This document shows positions 24,681-33,800 of a DNA stretch of 64,000 bases, piece after piece. The stretch's first letter is position 1; each line of letters begins with the position of its first letter. The DNA is from an uncultured Anaeroplasmataceae bacterium. Its GTDB lineage: Bacteria > Bacillota_I > Bacilli_A > Acholeplasmatales > Anaeroplasmataceae. The position numbers and the translations under genes were made by a program. The stretch is from assembly GCA_910579215.1 (NCBI GenBank), contig CAJTTN010000008.1, positions 20,591 to 84,590 of the forward strand. The letters run 5' to 3'. The notes below the pieces were generated by a model, which ran no database searches, was not told where the DNA came from, and saw only the letters and a program-made list of their open reading frames with translations.

Positions 24681-25217
24681 TCAATTTTTCAATTCCTCTT
24701 TATATGTTTTTTGACTAATAACATATCGGTAATGGGGCATATCTATACCACGATAATGCTTTACCCAAGTATCCTTTATTTTCATTCCATTTTTTAAAGC
24801 AACCTTTTGAGAGGCTAAGTTTATATCTCTAATAATAGAACACACTTCTATAGCATTTAATTTGTCAAAAGCATACCTCTTACAGGCCTTTGCAGCTTCT
24901 ATAGCATATCCCTTATGCCAATATCTTCTTTGAAAAAGATACCCTATTTCTAAAACCTCATCCTCTTTCCATGGCTGTATGGTTAAACCACATTGACCAA
25001 TCATTTCCTTATTTTCTTTTAAAACAACTGCCCATAATCCAAACTTCCATTTTCTATATCTAGAAATTTGACGTGTTAACCATTGACTAGTCTCTAAATC
25101 CGTAAACGCCCCTTCATAATATTTCATAGTCTCTTCATCCTGTAAAATCTTACTAAGAGCAACGTAATCCTCTGGGCTTATTTCTCTTAAAATTAATCTC
25201 TTTGTTTCTAAAATCAT
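24681..25217 (-). CDS. RimJ/RimL-type GNAT acetyltransferase
   Basis: A 178-residue protein of the RimJ/RimL group (Acetyltransf_3): MILETKRLILREISPEDY at the start, then GYLFQRRYWHKGYAIEAAKACKRYAF for acetyl-CoA binding (about residues 93-118) and IRDINLASQKVALKNGMKI. These enzymes acetylate ribosomal protein N-termini or small molecules. The target here is not known. It stands alone, followed by the ArsR/GNAT operon. Confidence 0.88.
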   Translation of the reverse strand: MILETKRLILREISPEDYVALSKILQDEETMKYYEGAFTDLETSQWLTRQISRYRKWKFGLWAVVLKENKEMIGQCGLTIQPWKEDEVLEIGYLFQRRYWHKGYAIEAAKACKRYAFDKLNAIEVCSIIRDINLASQKVALKNGMKIKDTWVKHYRGIDMPHYRYVISQKTYKEELKN

Positions 25218-25286
25218 CGTTTCATCTTTTTCCTACTTTTTATTTCTAATTTTCAAATTCATACTATACATTAATTATTAAAAAAT

Positions 25287-25757
25287 TTAAATATTTAAGT
25301 CAATATCAAAATATTTTTTAAAATAATCCCTTATGGCCTCCTTGGGATTATCACTTAGGTTAGAAGGAATTGTATCTTGATTAAACCATTTTGTTTGAGA
25401 CACTTCCCCGTCTAGATAATTGAATTCTCCATGAAATTTATGACATACATATACAATATCTATACAGGAGGTTTCATCTCCATTAGGATAAATATGATGA
25501 TAGCTTTTACCAGAATATACGCCTAAAAGCTCTAAATCCTCTACTTCTAAATTTAATTCCTCTTTAACTTCTCTTTTAGCAGCTTCGACAGTATTTTCAT
25601 CTATTTCTATTGCTCCACCATGATGTCCCCATTTCCCATCGTCTTTTCGTTGTTGAAGTAAAATATTACCTTTTCCATCGCCTATAATCACGCATGCACA
25701 TGGCATAATTATTGTTTCATGTCCAATCTTTTTTCTAATATTTTTAATATACCCCAT
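25287..25757 (-). CDS. Nudix hydrolase
   Basis: A 156-residue Nudix protein with the full box G-AIEID-E-NTVEAAK-REVKEEL (about residues 44-66). The layout, with MPCACVIIGDGKGNILLQQRKDDGKW before and YPNGDETSCIDIVYVCHKF after the box, is that of ADP-ribose or (d)NTP pyrophosphatases. The exact substrate cannot be told. Confidence 0.88.
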   Translation of the reverse strand: MGYIKNIRKKIGHETIIMPCACVIIGDGKGNILLQQRKDDGKWGHHGGAIEIDENTVEAAKREVKEELNLEVEDLELLGVYSGKSYHHIYPNGDETSCIDIVYVCHKFHGEFNYLDGEVSQTKWFNQDTIPSNLSDNPKEAIRDYFKKYFDIDLNI

Positions 25758-25950
25758 CTGTTTTCTCCTTATAATTATTTATTTTTTCATTGTTTTTAAA
25801 ATTTATATTCGTAATTTATAGCTTAGAAAATCCACTTATTTAATAAATTACTTTAGAGTTATTTTACCATAATTAAACCTTCACTGTCCATTCTAATATC
25901 ATATTTTAGCTATTACATTTCTAATCCGTTTTTAATATTTCGATAAAAAA
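25758..25950. other. intergenic region
   Basis: AT-rich and without a visible gene or strong signal beyond the promoter side of the Nudix gene. Confidence 0.4.
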
Positions 25951-25988
25951 AGACAAATATATACTCTTTAAAAAACTTATATTTGTCT
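25951..25988 (-). terminator. terminator of the sugar-kinase operon
   Basis: AGACAAATATA and TATATTTGTCT-like arms flank a loop, and the minus strand then runs into seven T. Confidence 0.75.
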
Positions 25989-26022
25989 TTCTTACGTTAT
26001 AAAAATTGACAGTTCTAATTCT

Positions 26023-26685
26023 CTAGTTTCCTAAATCCAATCTCTTTCCCACCATCTTATATGCTTTTAAATGTATTTTATTTACTACCTCTTCTATAAT
26101 ACTACCTAAAGAATCATAACTCCCCTTTAAGCCTTTAATTACTTTAATATCCTCTTTATTAAAAATATAAAAGGGTGGTACTGCAAAATTGGAAATAGAA
26201 ATACTAGGCTTTTCTTTAAAGTCCATCACTCTATTTTCACAAAGAACAGCTTGTCCCGTTCTTTTTAATTTTTCTTCATCCTTTTCTTTATAACACATGA
26301 TACTAGATACTTTATCTATATAAAAATAATCGATAAAACAAGATAAAGAAAAATCTAATAAATTATCACAAGCCATTACCAAACAATCATCATCTATTTC
26401 CTGTATCCCTAGAATTAAATCATTACCAGCGCCTATTCTATTCTCATTACAGGTACTACCATCATCTATCACCTTGATGCCCTTATTTTTACTATATTCT
26501 AAAAATAAAGAATAAAATTTATGATTGGATACTAATATAATTTCATCTATAAAAGAATGTTTTAAATCCTCTATTAAATAATCTAATATCCTTTTCCCCT
26601 GATACTCTAATAAAGCTTTAGGTGTATGTAGTGTCTTAGGATAAAGTCTTGTGGCATATCCTGCACATAAAATAACTACTTTCAT
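26023..26685 (-). CDS. sugar-phosphate nucleotidyltransferase
   Basis: A 220-residue nucleotidyltransferase. The N-terminal signature is VVILCAGYATRLYPKTLHTPKALLEYQG, with GxxTRLxPxTxxxPK, and the DNLLDF near 103 binds metal. It transfers a nucleotide to a sugar phosphate. The gene overlaps the GHMP kinase gene by four bases (ATGA), so a kinase plus nucleotidyltransferase route from free sugar to NDP-sugar is likely, resembling salvage pathways. The sugar is unknown. Confidence 0.85.
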   Translation of the reverse strand: MKVVILCAGYATRLYPKTLHTPKALLEYQGKRILDYLIEDLKHSFIDEIILVSNHKFYSLFLEYSKNKGIKVIDDGSTCNENRIGAGNDLILGIQEIDDDCLVMACDNLLDFSLSCFIDYFYIDKVSSIMCYKEKDEEKLKRTGQAVLCENRVMDFKEKPSISISNFAVPPFYIFNKEDIKVIKGLKGSYDSLGSIIEEVVNKIHLKAYKMVGKRLDLGN

Positions 26686-27785
26686 AAATCTACTCCATCC
26701 CTTAAGTGGACTGGAACAACCTTAAATTCTTTTTCAAGCTCAGGATATAAATTTAAGTATTCATGTTTTATTTCATCTATAATAGAATTTACTTTTATCT
26801 TTTCAACCAAAGCTAAACTACTTCCATTAAATCCAGCTCCTAAAAATCTCATTCCTAATACTCCATCTATACTTTTTGTGAGTTCAAATAAATCAATTAA
26901 GACTTTAGAACCACTTTCATAATTATAAATAGAAGATAAGCAAGACTCAGTCATCAGTTTACCAAAGGTAATCATATCATTCTTACGCCAAGCCTGTAAC
27001 CCTAATCTCACTCTTTCCATCTCAGTAAAGTAATGACGACTTCTTTTTAATTCTACTTCATTTAATATATCTTTATATCTTTTATAATAGTATTCTGGTA
27101 TATCTCTTAATTTACCACAAATATTAGTGTCTATGTTTAACTTTTTATAACACTCTTTTAATTCTTCTACTCTTTGATTATATTTAGAATCTACTAAATT
27201 TCTTTTTATGCCACTATAAAGAATTAAAAATTGATACTCCTTATTGAATTCTTTATTTTCAACAGTAAAGGAATATTTAGTTAGCGTATCTAAAAAAAGC
27301 ATTGAATCTTTTTTTCCTAGCACCTCACAGCTAGGATCTAATATTCCTACACTTAATCCCATAAATTCGTGTTCTACCTGATAAACTAGTTCTATGATTT
27401 CTTCTTTAGATAAAACTATCTCATTAATTTCACAAATTGCAGATAAAAAGGCAATCTGGCTACTACTTGAAGAAGATATACCACCTGATGGTAAATCTCC
27501 TTGAAAGGTTCCTTTTAAACCTTTACAAAATTTAAATTTATTTTTTAAAATTTCTACTACTCCTCTAAAATAATCTGCCCAGTCCCCACATCTTTGATTT
27601 TTAGAATGGATATCAAATTCATAGATTCCTTCATAGTCTAGACTAGATAATATTATTTTAGAAGAATTAATTTCTTCATATTCAAATGTAATTCCTATAT
27701 CTACACTTGTCCCACTTACCACCCCATACTGATGATCAATATGGGCTCCTAGAGGACAAATACGATAAGGACAAAATGTTTTCAT
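26682..27785 (-). CDS. galactokinase-like GHMP kinase
   Basis: A 367-residue GHMP kinase. It starts with CPYRICPLGAHIDHQYG, a variant of the galactokinase signature (usually GR-NLIGEH-DY). The ATP loop is LPSGGISSSSSSQIAFLSAI (near residue 100), and GAGFNGSSLALV (near 321) is the third motif. Sugar-1-kinases such as those for galactose, arabinose or glucuronate share this plan; the changed signature argues against a plain galactokinase. It is coupled with the nucleotidyltransferase downstream. Confidence 0.82.
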   Translation of the reverse strand: MKTFCPYRICPLGAHIDHQYGVVSGTSVDIGITFEYEEINSSKIILSSLDYEGIYEFDIHSKNQRCGDWADYFRGVVEILKNKFKFCKGLKGTFQGDLPSGGISSSSSSQIAFLSAICEINEIVLSKEEIIELVYQVEHEFMGLSVGILDPSCEVLGKKDSMLFLDTLTKYSFTVENKEFNKEYQFLILYSGIKRNLVDSKYNQRVEELKECYKKLNIDTNICGKLRDIPEYYYKRYKDILNEVELKRSRHYFTEMERVRLGLQAWRKNDMITFGKLMTESCLSSIYNYESGSKVLIDLFELTKSIDGVLGMRFLGAGFNGSSLALVEKIKVNSIIDEIKHEYLNLYPELEKEFKVVPVHLRDGVDL

Positions 27786-27801
27786 ATTTTCCTCCTTTTA
27801 A

Positions 27802-27834
27802 ATATAGCCAAGAGTGGTATGCTCTTGGCTATAT
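27802..27834 (-). terminator. terminator of the Rhs locus
   Basis: ATATAGCCAAGAG and CTCTTGGCTATAT form a perfect 13-base stem directly after the 208-residue gene, followed by TTTAAAAG on the minus strand. Confidence 0.8.
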
Positions 27835-27837
27835 AGT

Positions 27838-28464
27838 TTATAAATTTAATTCTTCTTTAATTATCTCAACTGCATCTCTATTAAAATCAGTTGGTTTCCA
27901 ATTTTCTAAAGAAAATCCATTCTCTAATTTTTCTATTAATGCTGGTCCATTAAAAAAACTTGCAGAGTTTAACTTTAAGAAATCTTCTTTCCAAGAGTTG
28001 TCTTTTATTTTTTTGTGTAATACATTTAATACATAATCTTTGAAAAATAAAATATTGCCTTCATAATCACGCACAGCCCAATATTTACATGGAGCAGGTC
28101 TACCTCCAAAAGTCGAACAATCACGATAATATTTAGGAATCTTAAAATCATTTGGAACTTCGTACTTGCCAAGTTTTATTGCTTGTCTTACACGCCAGTG
28201 TACCATACTACTTAATTGAATATTAATTAAATAGTCTTCTTTTTTTTCTATTATATCTTGAATATTTGAAGGAACATCATTATATAGTTTTGAAAATATT
28301 CTACATATTTGTCCCCCATGGTAGTTAATTCCCGCAACTTGTGCTATTGCATACCCTTTATTTGTTATTACAGCATATACTTCTCCTATATGTTTGACAT
28401 TTTTTAGATATTCTTTAAAGACTATATTGTTTCTTTTTAATAATTCAATATGATTCTCCATCAT
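27838..28464 (-). CDS. candidate immunity protein for the GIY-YIG toxin
   Basis: A 208-residue soluble protein without signal or membrane span. I do not recognise its family; the central YYRDCSTFGGRPAPCKYWAVRDYEGNILFF is distinctive. It lies 36 bases downstream of the orphan Rhs-toxin frame on the same strand and closes the locus with a terminator. In polymorphic-toxin loci the gene right after a toxin tip normally encodes its immunity protein. The call is therefore by position. Confidence 0.45.
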   Translation of the reverse strand: MMENHIELLKRNNIVFKEYLKNVKHIGEVYAVITNKGYAIAQVAGINYHGGQICRIFSKLYNDVPSNIQDIIEKKEDYLINIQLSSMVHWRVRQAIKLGKYEVPNDFKIPKYYRDCSTFGGRPAPCKYWAVRDYEGNILFFKDYVLNVLHKKIKDNSWKEDFLKLNSASFFNGPALIEKLENGFSLENWKPTDFNRDAVEIIKEELNL

Positions 28465-28500
28465 AAATAATCACCCATTTTATTTTACCATTTAAATTGT

Positions 28501-29615
28501 TTAAAGGCAACAAATCAATCTAAATATTTCAACAGAGGCATGCAATGAATTTGAGGAAGCTATACTATTTATCTTATTTAATAAGGTTCCTGTTCCTTTA
28601 CAAACTCTACCAACATGTTCAATAACGGTTTGCTCGATTACTCTAGCACTTTCTTTACTAACATTTGTAACTAAAGGCGTTATATCTCTACCGCTTCTTG
28701 CTAAATGCTCTGCACCACGTCTTGCAAGACTATTTGTAATTCCAACATAGTCATCTGTTGTAGATAAATATACATTGCAATTGCCTTTTTCTAATTCTTT
28801 AGCAGCATCTTGTAATCTAAGTCTCTCAGCTTTATTTAAGCCACTTATTATGTCATCGGTATTTGCCTTTGGCATAGCTTGATTTGCTGCTTTGATACTC
28901 TTTGAAATAGCACTTACTGCACTTGATACACAATATAGAATTGCTCCTGCGGTAAATCCATCTACAAAGCCTGTAATAGCACTATCTGCAAATCCTTTAA
29001 AGAACCCATTTCCTTGAATGGCAGATATTATACCTCCAATCAGTCCTCCAATAACGGCTCCCGATATGGCTGCTCCTAATCCAGCATTAAACATACCTAT
29101 TCCAAAGGCTTGAGTTCCTGGAATACACATCAAAATAATCGACACTGCAAAAGTTAATGTAAAAAGCCCATACCGGATGACCGACTTCCAGTTCCTATCC
29201 CACCACGAATATCCAGCTAGGGGATCATAAACTGGATCAGGCATTAAATCCGTATTTGTTAATACTGTAAAGTTATTTGAGCCCAAATCTGTTGGGTTGT
29301 CTGTGCATATCGCATTTAAATTTAAGGCACCAATTGTATTAGATGAATCTAAAACTGTTTCTATTTCCATAGAATCAATATAACTACATAGATTAGGGTC
29401 ATAATAACGACCATTAATGAAATACATTTCTGTTTCACTATCATAATAATGCCCTCTCCAACGAATTGGATTTAAAGTTGCAAATGGATCTGAATTATTT
29501 AATATGTTAACTTTTGTATTTCCCCAAGCATCATAAAAATACTCAGTGATGATTACACCATCTTTTATGACTGCCACTATATTTCCTTGACCATCTTTTG
29601 CATAGTCATAATCTA
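28501..29615 (-). pseudogene. orphan Rhs tip with GIY-YIG-like toxin
   Basis: The meaningful part begins near 29615 at the Rhs core (DYDYAKDGQGNIVAV), includes the core end (YYDPNLCSYIDSMEIE) and a hydrophobic pre-toxin region, then diverges from the full gene at about 28899. The unique C-terminal 105 residues resemble a GIY-YIG nuclease tip: NVYLSTTDDYVGITNSLARR, then RVIEQTVIEHVGR and LLNKINSIASS. No proper start or secretion part is present; the frame's first ATG (29715) lies in unrelated sequence. It is a displaced, silent toxin cassette that could enter the full Rhs gene by recombination across the shared block of about 720 bases. Confidence 0.7.
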
Positions 29616-29617
29616 TA
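28899..29617 (-). repeat. Rhs core duplication, copy in the orphan cassette
   Basis: By eye this block is essentially identical to 31600-32318 (constant offset 2701), while both flanks differ. It supplies the homology for tip exchange. Confidence 0.85.
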
Positions 29618-29698
29618 GTGTTTCCGTCAAATGAAATATAAAATCCAAATTTATTGTCTATAAAAATAAATATTAAAAAGTTTATTAAAATAAAAACA

Positions 29699-30321
29699 CT
29701 AATAATATTGTTCAATTATCACTTGTTTTTTAGTTTCAATTTCGTCAAAAATGAATTGGACTAAATCCCCACTTCTTTTACTTCCAATGTACCTTAGTGG
29801 TTTTCCATTTTTAATTGGCCATTCCGATTCTTGAACCCAGTGAGGGTAATGTTTTTTTTCTAAATAAAACAATGTTTTACATCTATCTTTAACATATTTT
29901 TTTCTTTGTGATTCTGATAAATGAATTGGTAGTTTATCTATAATTTCTCTTTCTATATATTCACCAGCTTCATCACTAGCCAAATATTCTGGAATAGCAT
30001 CTAAAGCTATTTCATAGTTTTTTTTATATTTCTCAAAATACTTGATATTATTTTCTCCAAAACATTTATAAACAATGTCATAAACACTATACTTTTTACA
30101 GAAAACATCCGATATACTAAGTGAATGATTCAATAGTTTTTGAAAAGTTGCATAATGAGTATATGTACTATATGAAAAAATATTGTTTTTATAGCGTCCA
30201 TATACCTTTTATTTAAAATAACCATTAATTCTTTATCTAAAGATTTTAGAAAATCATTATAAGAAATATTCCCTTGTAAATACTCTTCAATAACTATTTT
30301 TTTATCCATTTTCTTCTCCAT
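29699..30321 (-). pseudogene. candidate immunity gene with homopolymer frameshift
   Basis: Two frames, 30321 to about 30176 and about 30200 to 29699, overlap around an A6 run (30175-30180; T6 on the coding strand). Adding one T joins them into one protein of about 200 residues: MDKKIVIEEYLQGNISYNDFL at the start and PHWVQESEWPIKNGKPLRYI then KQVIIEQYY at the end. The second frame has no real start (TTG only), which supports a break. The final WPI-GKPL and IEQYY parts look like a family of immunity-type proteins seen with contact toxins, but I cannot name it. The defect may be decay, phase variation or a sequencing error. Confidence 0.5.
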
Positions 30322-30358
30322 TTCTAATACAATTAATTATTTGATAATGTAATTTATC

Positions 30359-30418
30359 CTACTCAAACTGAAATTTCTCTAGTGGTATTGTATGTATCAT
30401 AATTTTCTCAAAAATCAT
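30359..30418 (-). other. 19-codon reading frame behind a strong RBS
   Basis: AGGGAGG lies just before ATG (30416-30418). The frame MIFEKIMIHTIPLEKFQFE then meets TAG. It looks like the 5' stub of a deleted immunity or toxin gene, left by past cassette exchange. It is too short to assign. Confidence 0.3.
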
Positions 30419-30453
30419 AACAGATGCCTCCCTTGTCTATATTTATCCTCTAA

Positions 30454-30801
30454 TTAAAATACATCCAACCGCATCACTTCAAATTCAACAAAATCATCAT
30501 TTTTTATATCTCCTGGTAATGATGAATCCAAATATATTTTAATTTCTCCTAAAGCAACAAGTTGCTCTGCACGATTTATCACCTTACAACATAGTTTATA
30601 TGCATAATAATTATCCAATTTAACTATTTTTTCATTATTAGTTTCCGACTTAACAATATTTTGGGATAAAAATGCATGCAGCCTTATATCTTTTATAGAA
30701 TTTAAATTAGAAGTACAATAACATAATAAATTATAATCTTCATTTTTCAATAATATTTCAGCTTCATAATCTTCTTCTTGAAGTTTTGTTATAGAAATCA
30801 T
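30454..30801 (-). CDS. candidate immunity protein for the Rhs toxin
   Basis: A 115-residue soluble, acidic protein (MISITKLQEEDYEAEILLKN at the start, DDFVEFEVMRLDVF at the end). It begins 31 bases after the Rhs stop with a good RBS (AGGAGAGGG) and is therefore the natural partner of the toxin at the Rhs C-terminus. Acidic charge fits binding to a basic nuclease. I do not recognise the family. Confidence 0.55.
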   Translation of the reverse strand: MISITKLQEEDYEAEILLKNEDYNLLCYCTSNLNSIKDIRLHAFLSQNIVKSETNNEKIVKLDNYYAYKLCCKVINRAEQLVALGEIKIYLDSSLPGDIKNDDFVEFEVMRLDVF

Positions 30802-30832
30802 ATTGCATCCCTCTCCTTTTTATATTATATAT

Positions 30833-33800
30833 TTATATAATGAATTTTGCTGTCTGCTTTGCTAAATTTGCCACATGTCTAATACCAAATGTTGCTATAT
30901 TTTTTCCACCATTTTTCAATCCGACAAATGCGTAATTTGCTTTACCATTTGAACCGAAAAAGCGTATATATCCATTCATCTCTGAGATATATTCACCATG
31001 TTTTACAACATAGTTTGCCAATTGGTTATAGTCATCAACATTTTTAACTAAATCTCCAAATTCTTTACCATGTTTAGCAAAATGCTCATTTAATTGCTTT
31101 ACATTTTCAAATTGTAAATCATCAATTTTATTTACCGCGCTCGTAGCACATACGTTGTGAACCAATACACCTTTATTAGTAACATAATAAGTGTGAGCGT
31201 TTTCTACTTCTAAATTGTATACATCAACTAACTCTTCGGTATGTTCAATAGATATATTGTCTACTTCAACTACGGCATTATTATATAATACTACTTTATC
31301 TTTTTCAACTAATTCACTAGCTTTTTTCCAACCATAATCAACAACATAGAAAGGATGCCCTAGAGTTGTTGTTATCTCTTCTCCAGCAATAGATAAATGT
31401 ACTAGATCATGAGTTTGATTTCTAAATAGGTTAGTCACTCTATTTAAAATCTTTTCTCCTGTTTCTTCACACCATGACCATACTTTATCATCAAGCTCAA
31501 TGTCTTCAATCTTTTTATAGCCTTCTGCTGTCATTACCAACGTTCCAGCTACAAAACATTGTGCTGGCTTAGCACATACTTGATTAGATGCTTTAATGCT
31601 CTTTGAAATAGCACTTACTGCACTTGATACACAATATAGAATTGCTCCTGCGGTAAATCCATCTACAAAGCCTGTAATAGCACTATCTGCAAATCCTTTA
31701 AAGAACCCATTTCCTTGAATGGCAGATATTATACCTCCAATCAGTCCTCCAATAACGGCTCCCGATATGGCTGCTCCTAATCCAGCATTAAACATACCTA
31801 TTCCAAAGGCTTGAGTTCCTGGAATACACATCAAAATAATCGACACTGCAAAAGTTAATGTAAAAAGCCCATACCGGATGACCGACTTCCAGTTCCTATC
31901 CCACCACGAATATCCAGCTAGGGGATCATAAACTGGATCAGGCATTAAATCCGTATTTGTTAATACTGTAAAGTTATTTGAGCCCAAATCTGTTGGGTTG
32001 TCTGTGCATATCGCATTTAAATTTAAGGCACCAATTGTATTAGATGAATCTAAAACTGTTTCTATTTCCATAGAATCAATATAACTACATAGATTAGGGT
32101 CATAATAACGACCATTAATGAAATACATTTCTGTTTCACTATCATAATAATGCCCTCTCCAACGAATTGGATTTAAAGTTGCAAATGGATCTGAATTATT
32201 TAATATGTTAACTTTTGTATTTCCCCAAGCATCATAAAAATACTCAGTGATGATTACACCATCTTTTATGACTGCCACTATATTTCCTTGACCATCTTTT
32301 GCATAGTCATAATCTATAATGCTTCCATCGGAGGCAATATATCTAACTCCTGCTATACCCATTAAGTCATACATATATCTCAGTTTAATACCATTAGAGT
32401 AGTCTTCTCCCAATAGTTTAGACCCATCATAATAATATTTAACTTTAATACCACCAGAATTATCCTTAGTAACACGATTTCCTTGATAATTATAAGTGAA
32501 AAATGTATTTAAGTAAAAGCTTAATAAATTACCTCTCTCCCAACCTAATTTGTAGGAATTGCCATTTTTTATAATATGATGAGGAAGCAAATTGTTTTCA
32601 TGATATTGTAATTCTTTTATTAGAGAACCATTTCTATAATATTTAGTTAAACGATTTAATTCATCATATTCATATTCTTTAACCTTCGTAGTACCTTGAA
32701 AAACCTTTGTCACTCTATTAATATCTTGACTATTATTATCTAAATAACTATATGTATTATCTATTCCTTGACGAGTATTATATTCTGTTTTTAGTCGATT
32801 CAATTTGTCATAAGAATATGAAATATCAGTATCTCCATTTTTGGTAGAATGAATTCTTCTAATATTTTCATTCTCATCATAACTATAATCAAATTGATAT
32901 GTACAATCTTTTATTTTATGAGTTGAATTTTGAACTAAATTAGAATAAAAGACAGTATTATCTTTTGGAATAAAGTTGTATTCTAAAGAAGAATCACTAT
33001 TATTTTTCTTTTTTACTACGCCTAATATATTATCATATTCATATGAGAACCCAAATTTTTTGACTTCTTTCCATTCATCTTTTCCATCATCTTTTTGATC
33101 ATCATAAACAGATGTTTTAATTATTTGAGGAGCGGTATAAATATTATTCTTTTCAACAGAGGTCTTATAATGTGTATTTCCAATAACATATTTGGTATTT
33201 TGCGAATCTAACTGTTGAATTCTTAAAATTTCTTTATCATTCTTTTCAATTTTATAACCACAAGCATCATTATTATTATCATACCAAAATGTTGTTTGAG
33301 TTCCATCCAAACTATCGTTGATATGTTTAATTTTTGCTATACTTTGACTTTCAGCTAATGGAGTAGAATAACTATTTGAATTAATGTGAGCATCTTGTTC
33401 TTGATATTCAAATTCAACTTTTTTAAAAAAGATATCGCTAAAAAAGATTTTTCTAGGTCTACCATACTTATCCTTCTCAGTAGTGATTTTACAATTTGTC
33501 AAATGATTAATTTCTTCTTGTAAATCGCCACCAAACGAACTACCATTAGGCGTAACAGATTTAGATTTCACTTCAAGAATTTCTTTATTTTTTTCTATGT
33601 AATATTTCTTTATATTCCCATAAATATCATAATCAAAACCAAACCTATACTTTTCATTATCTGTAATTGCTTTAATTCTCCCAAGGGAATCATATTCAAA
33701 ATGATGGTAAACCTTTTTATTGAAATCAAAGTTTATAGATTGCTCTTTTACACGATTTAATAAATCATAAGAAAAATTTTGTGTATAATTATTTCCCACT

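Noticed and set aside
29616-29715. N-terminal hydrophobic stretch of the orphan Rhs frame as a signal peptide
   Set aside because: The first 30 residues lie in unrelated AT-rich DNA outside the duplicated block and overlap another gene's end; there is no convincing RBS.
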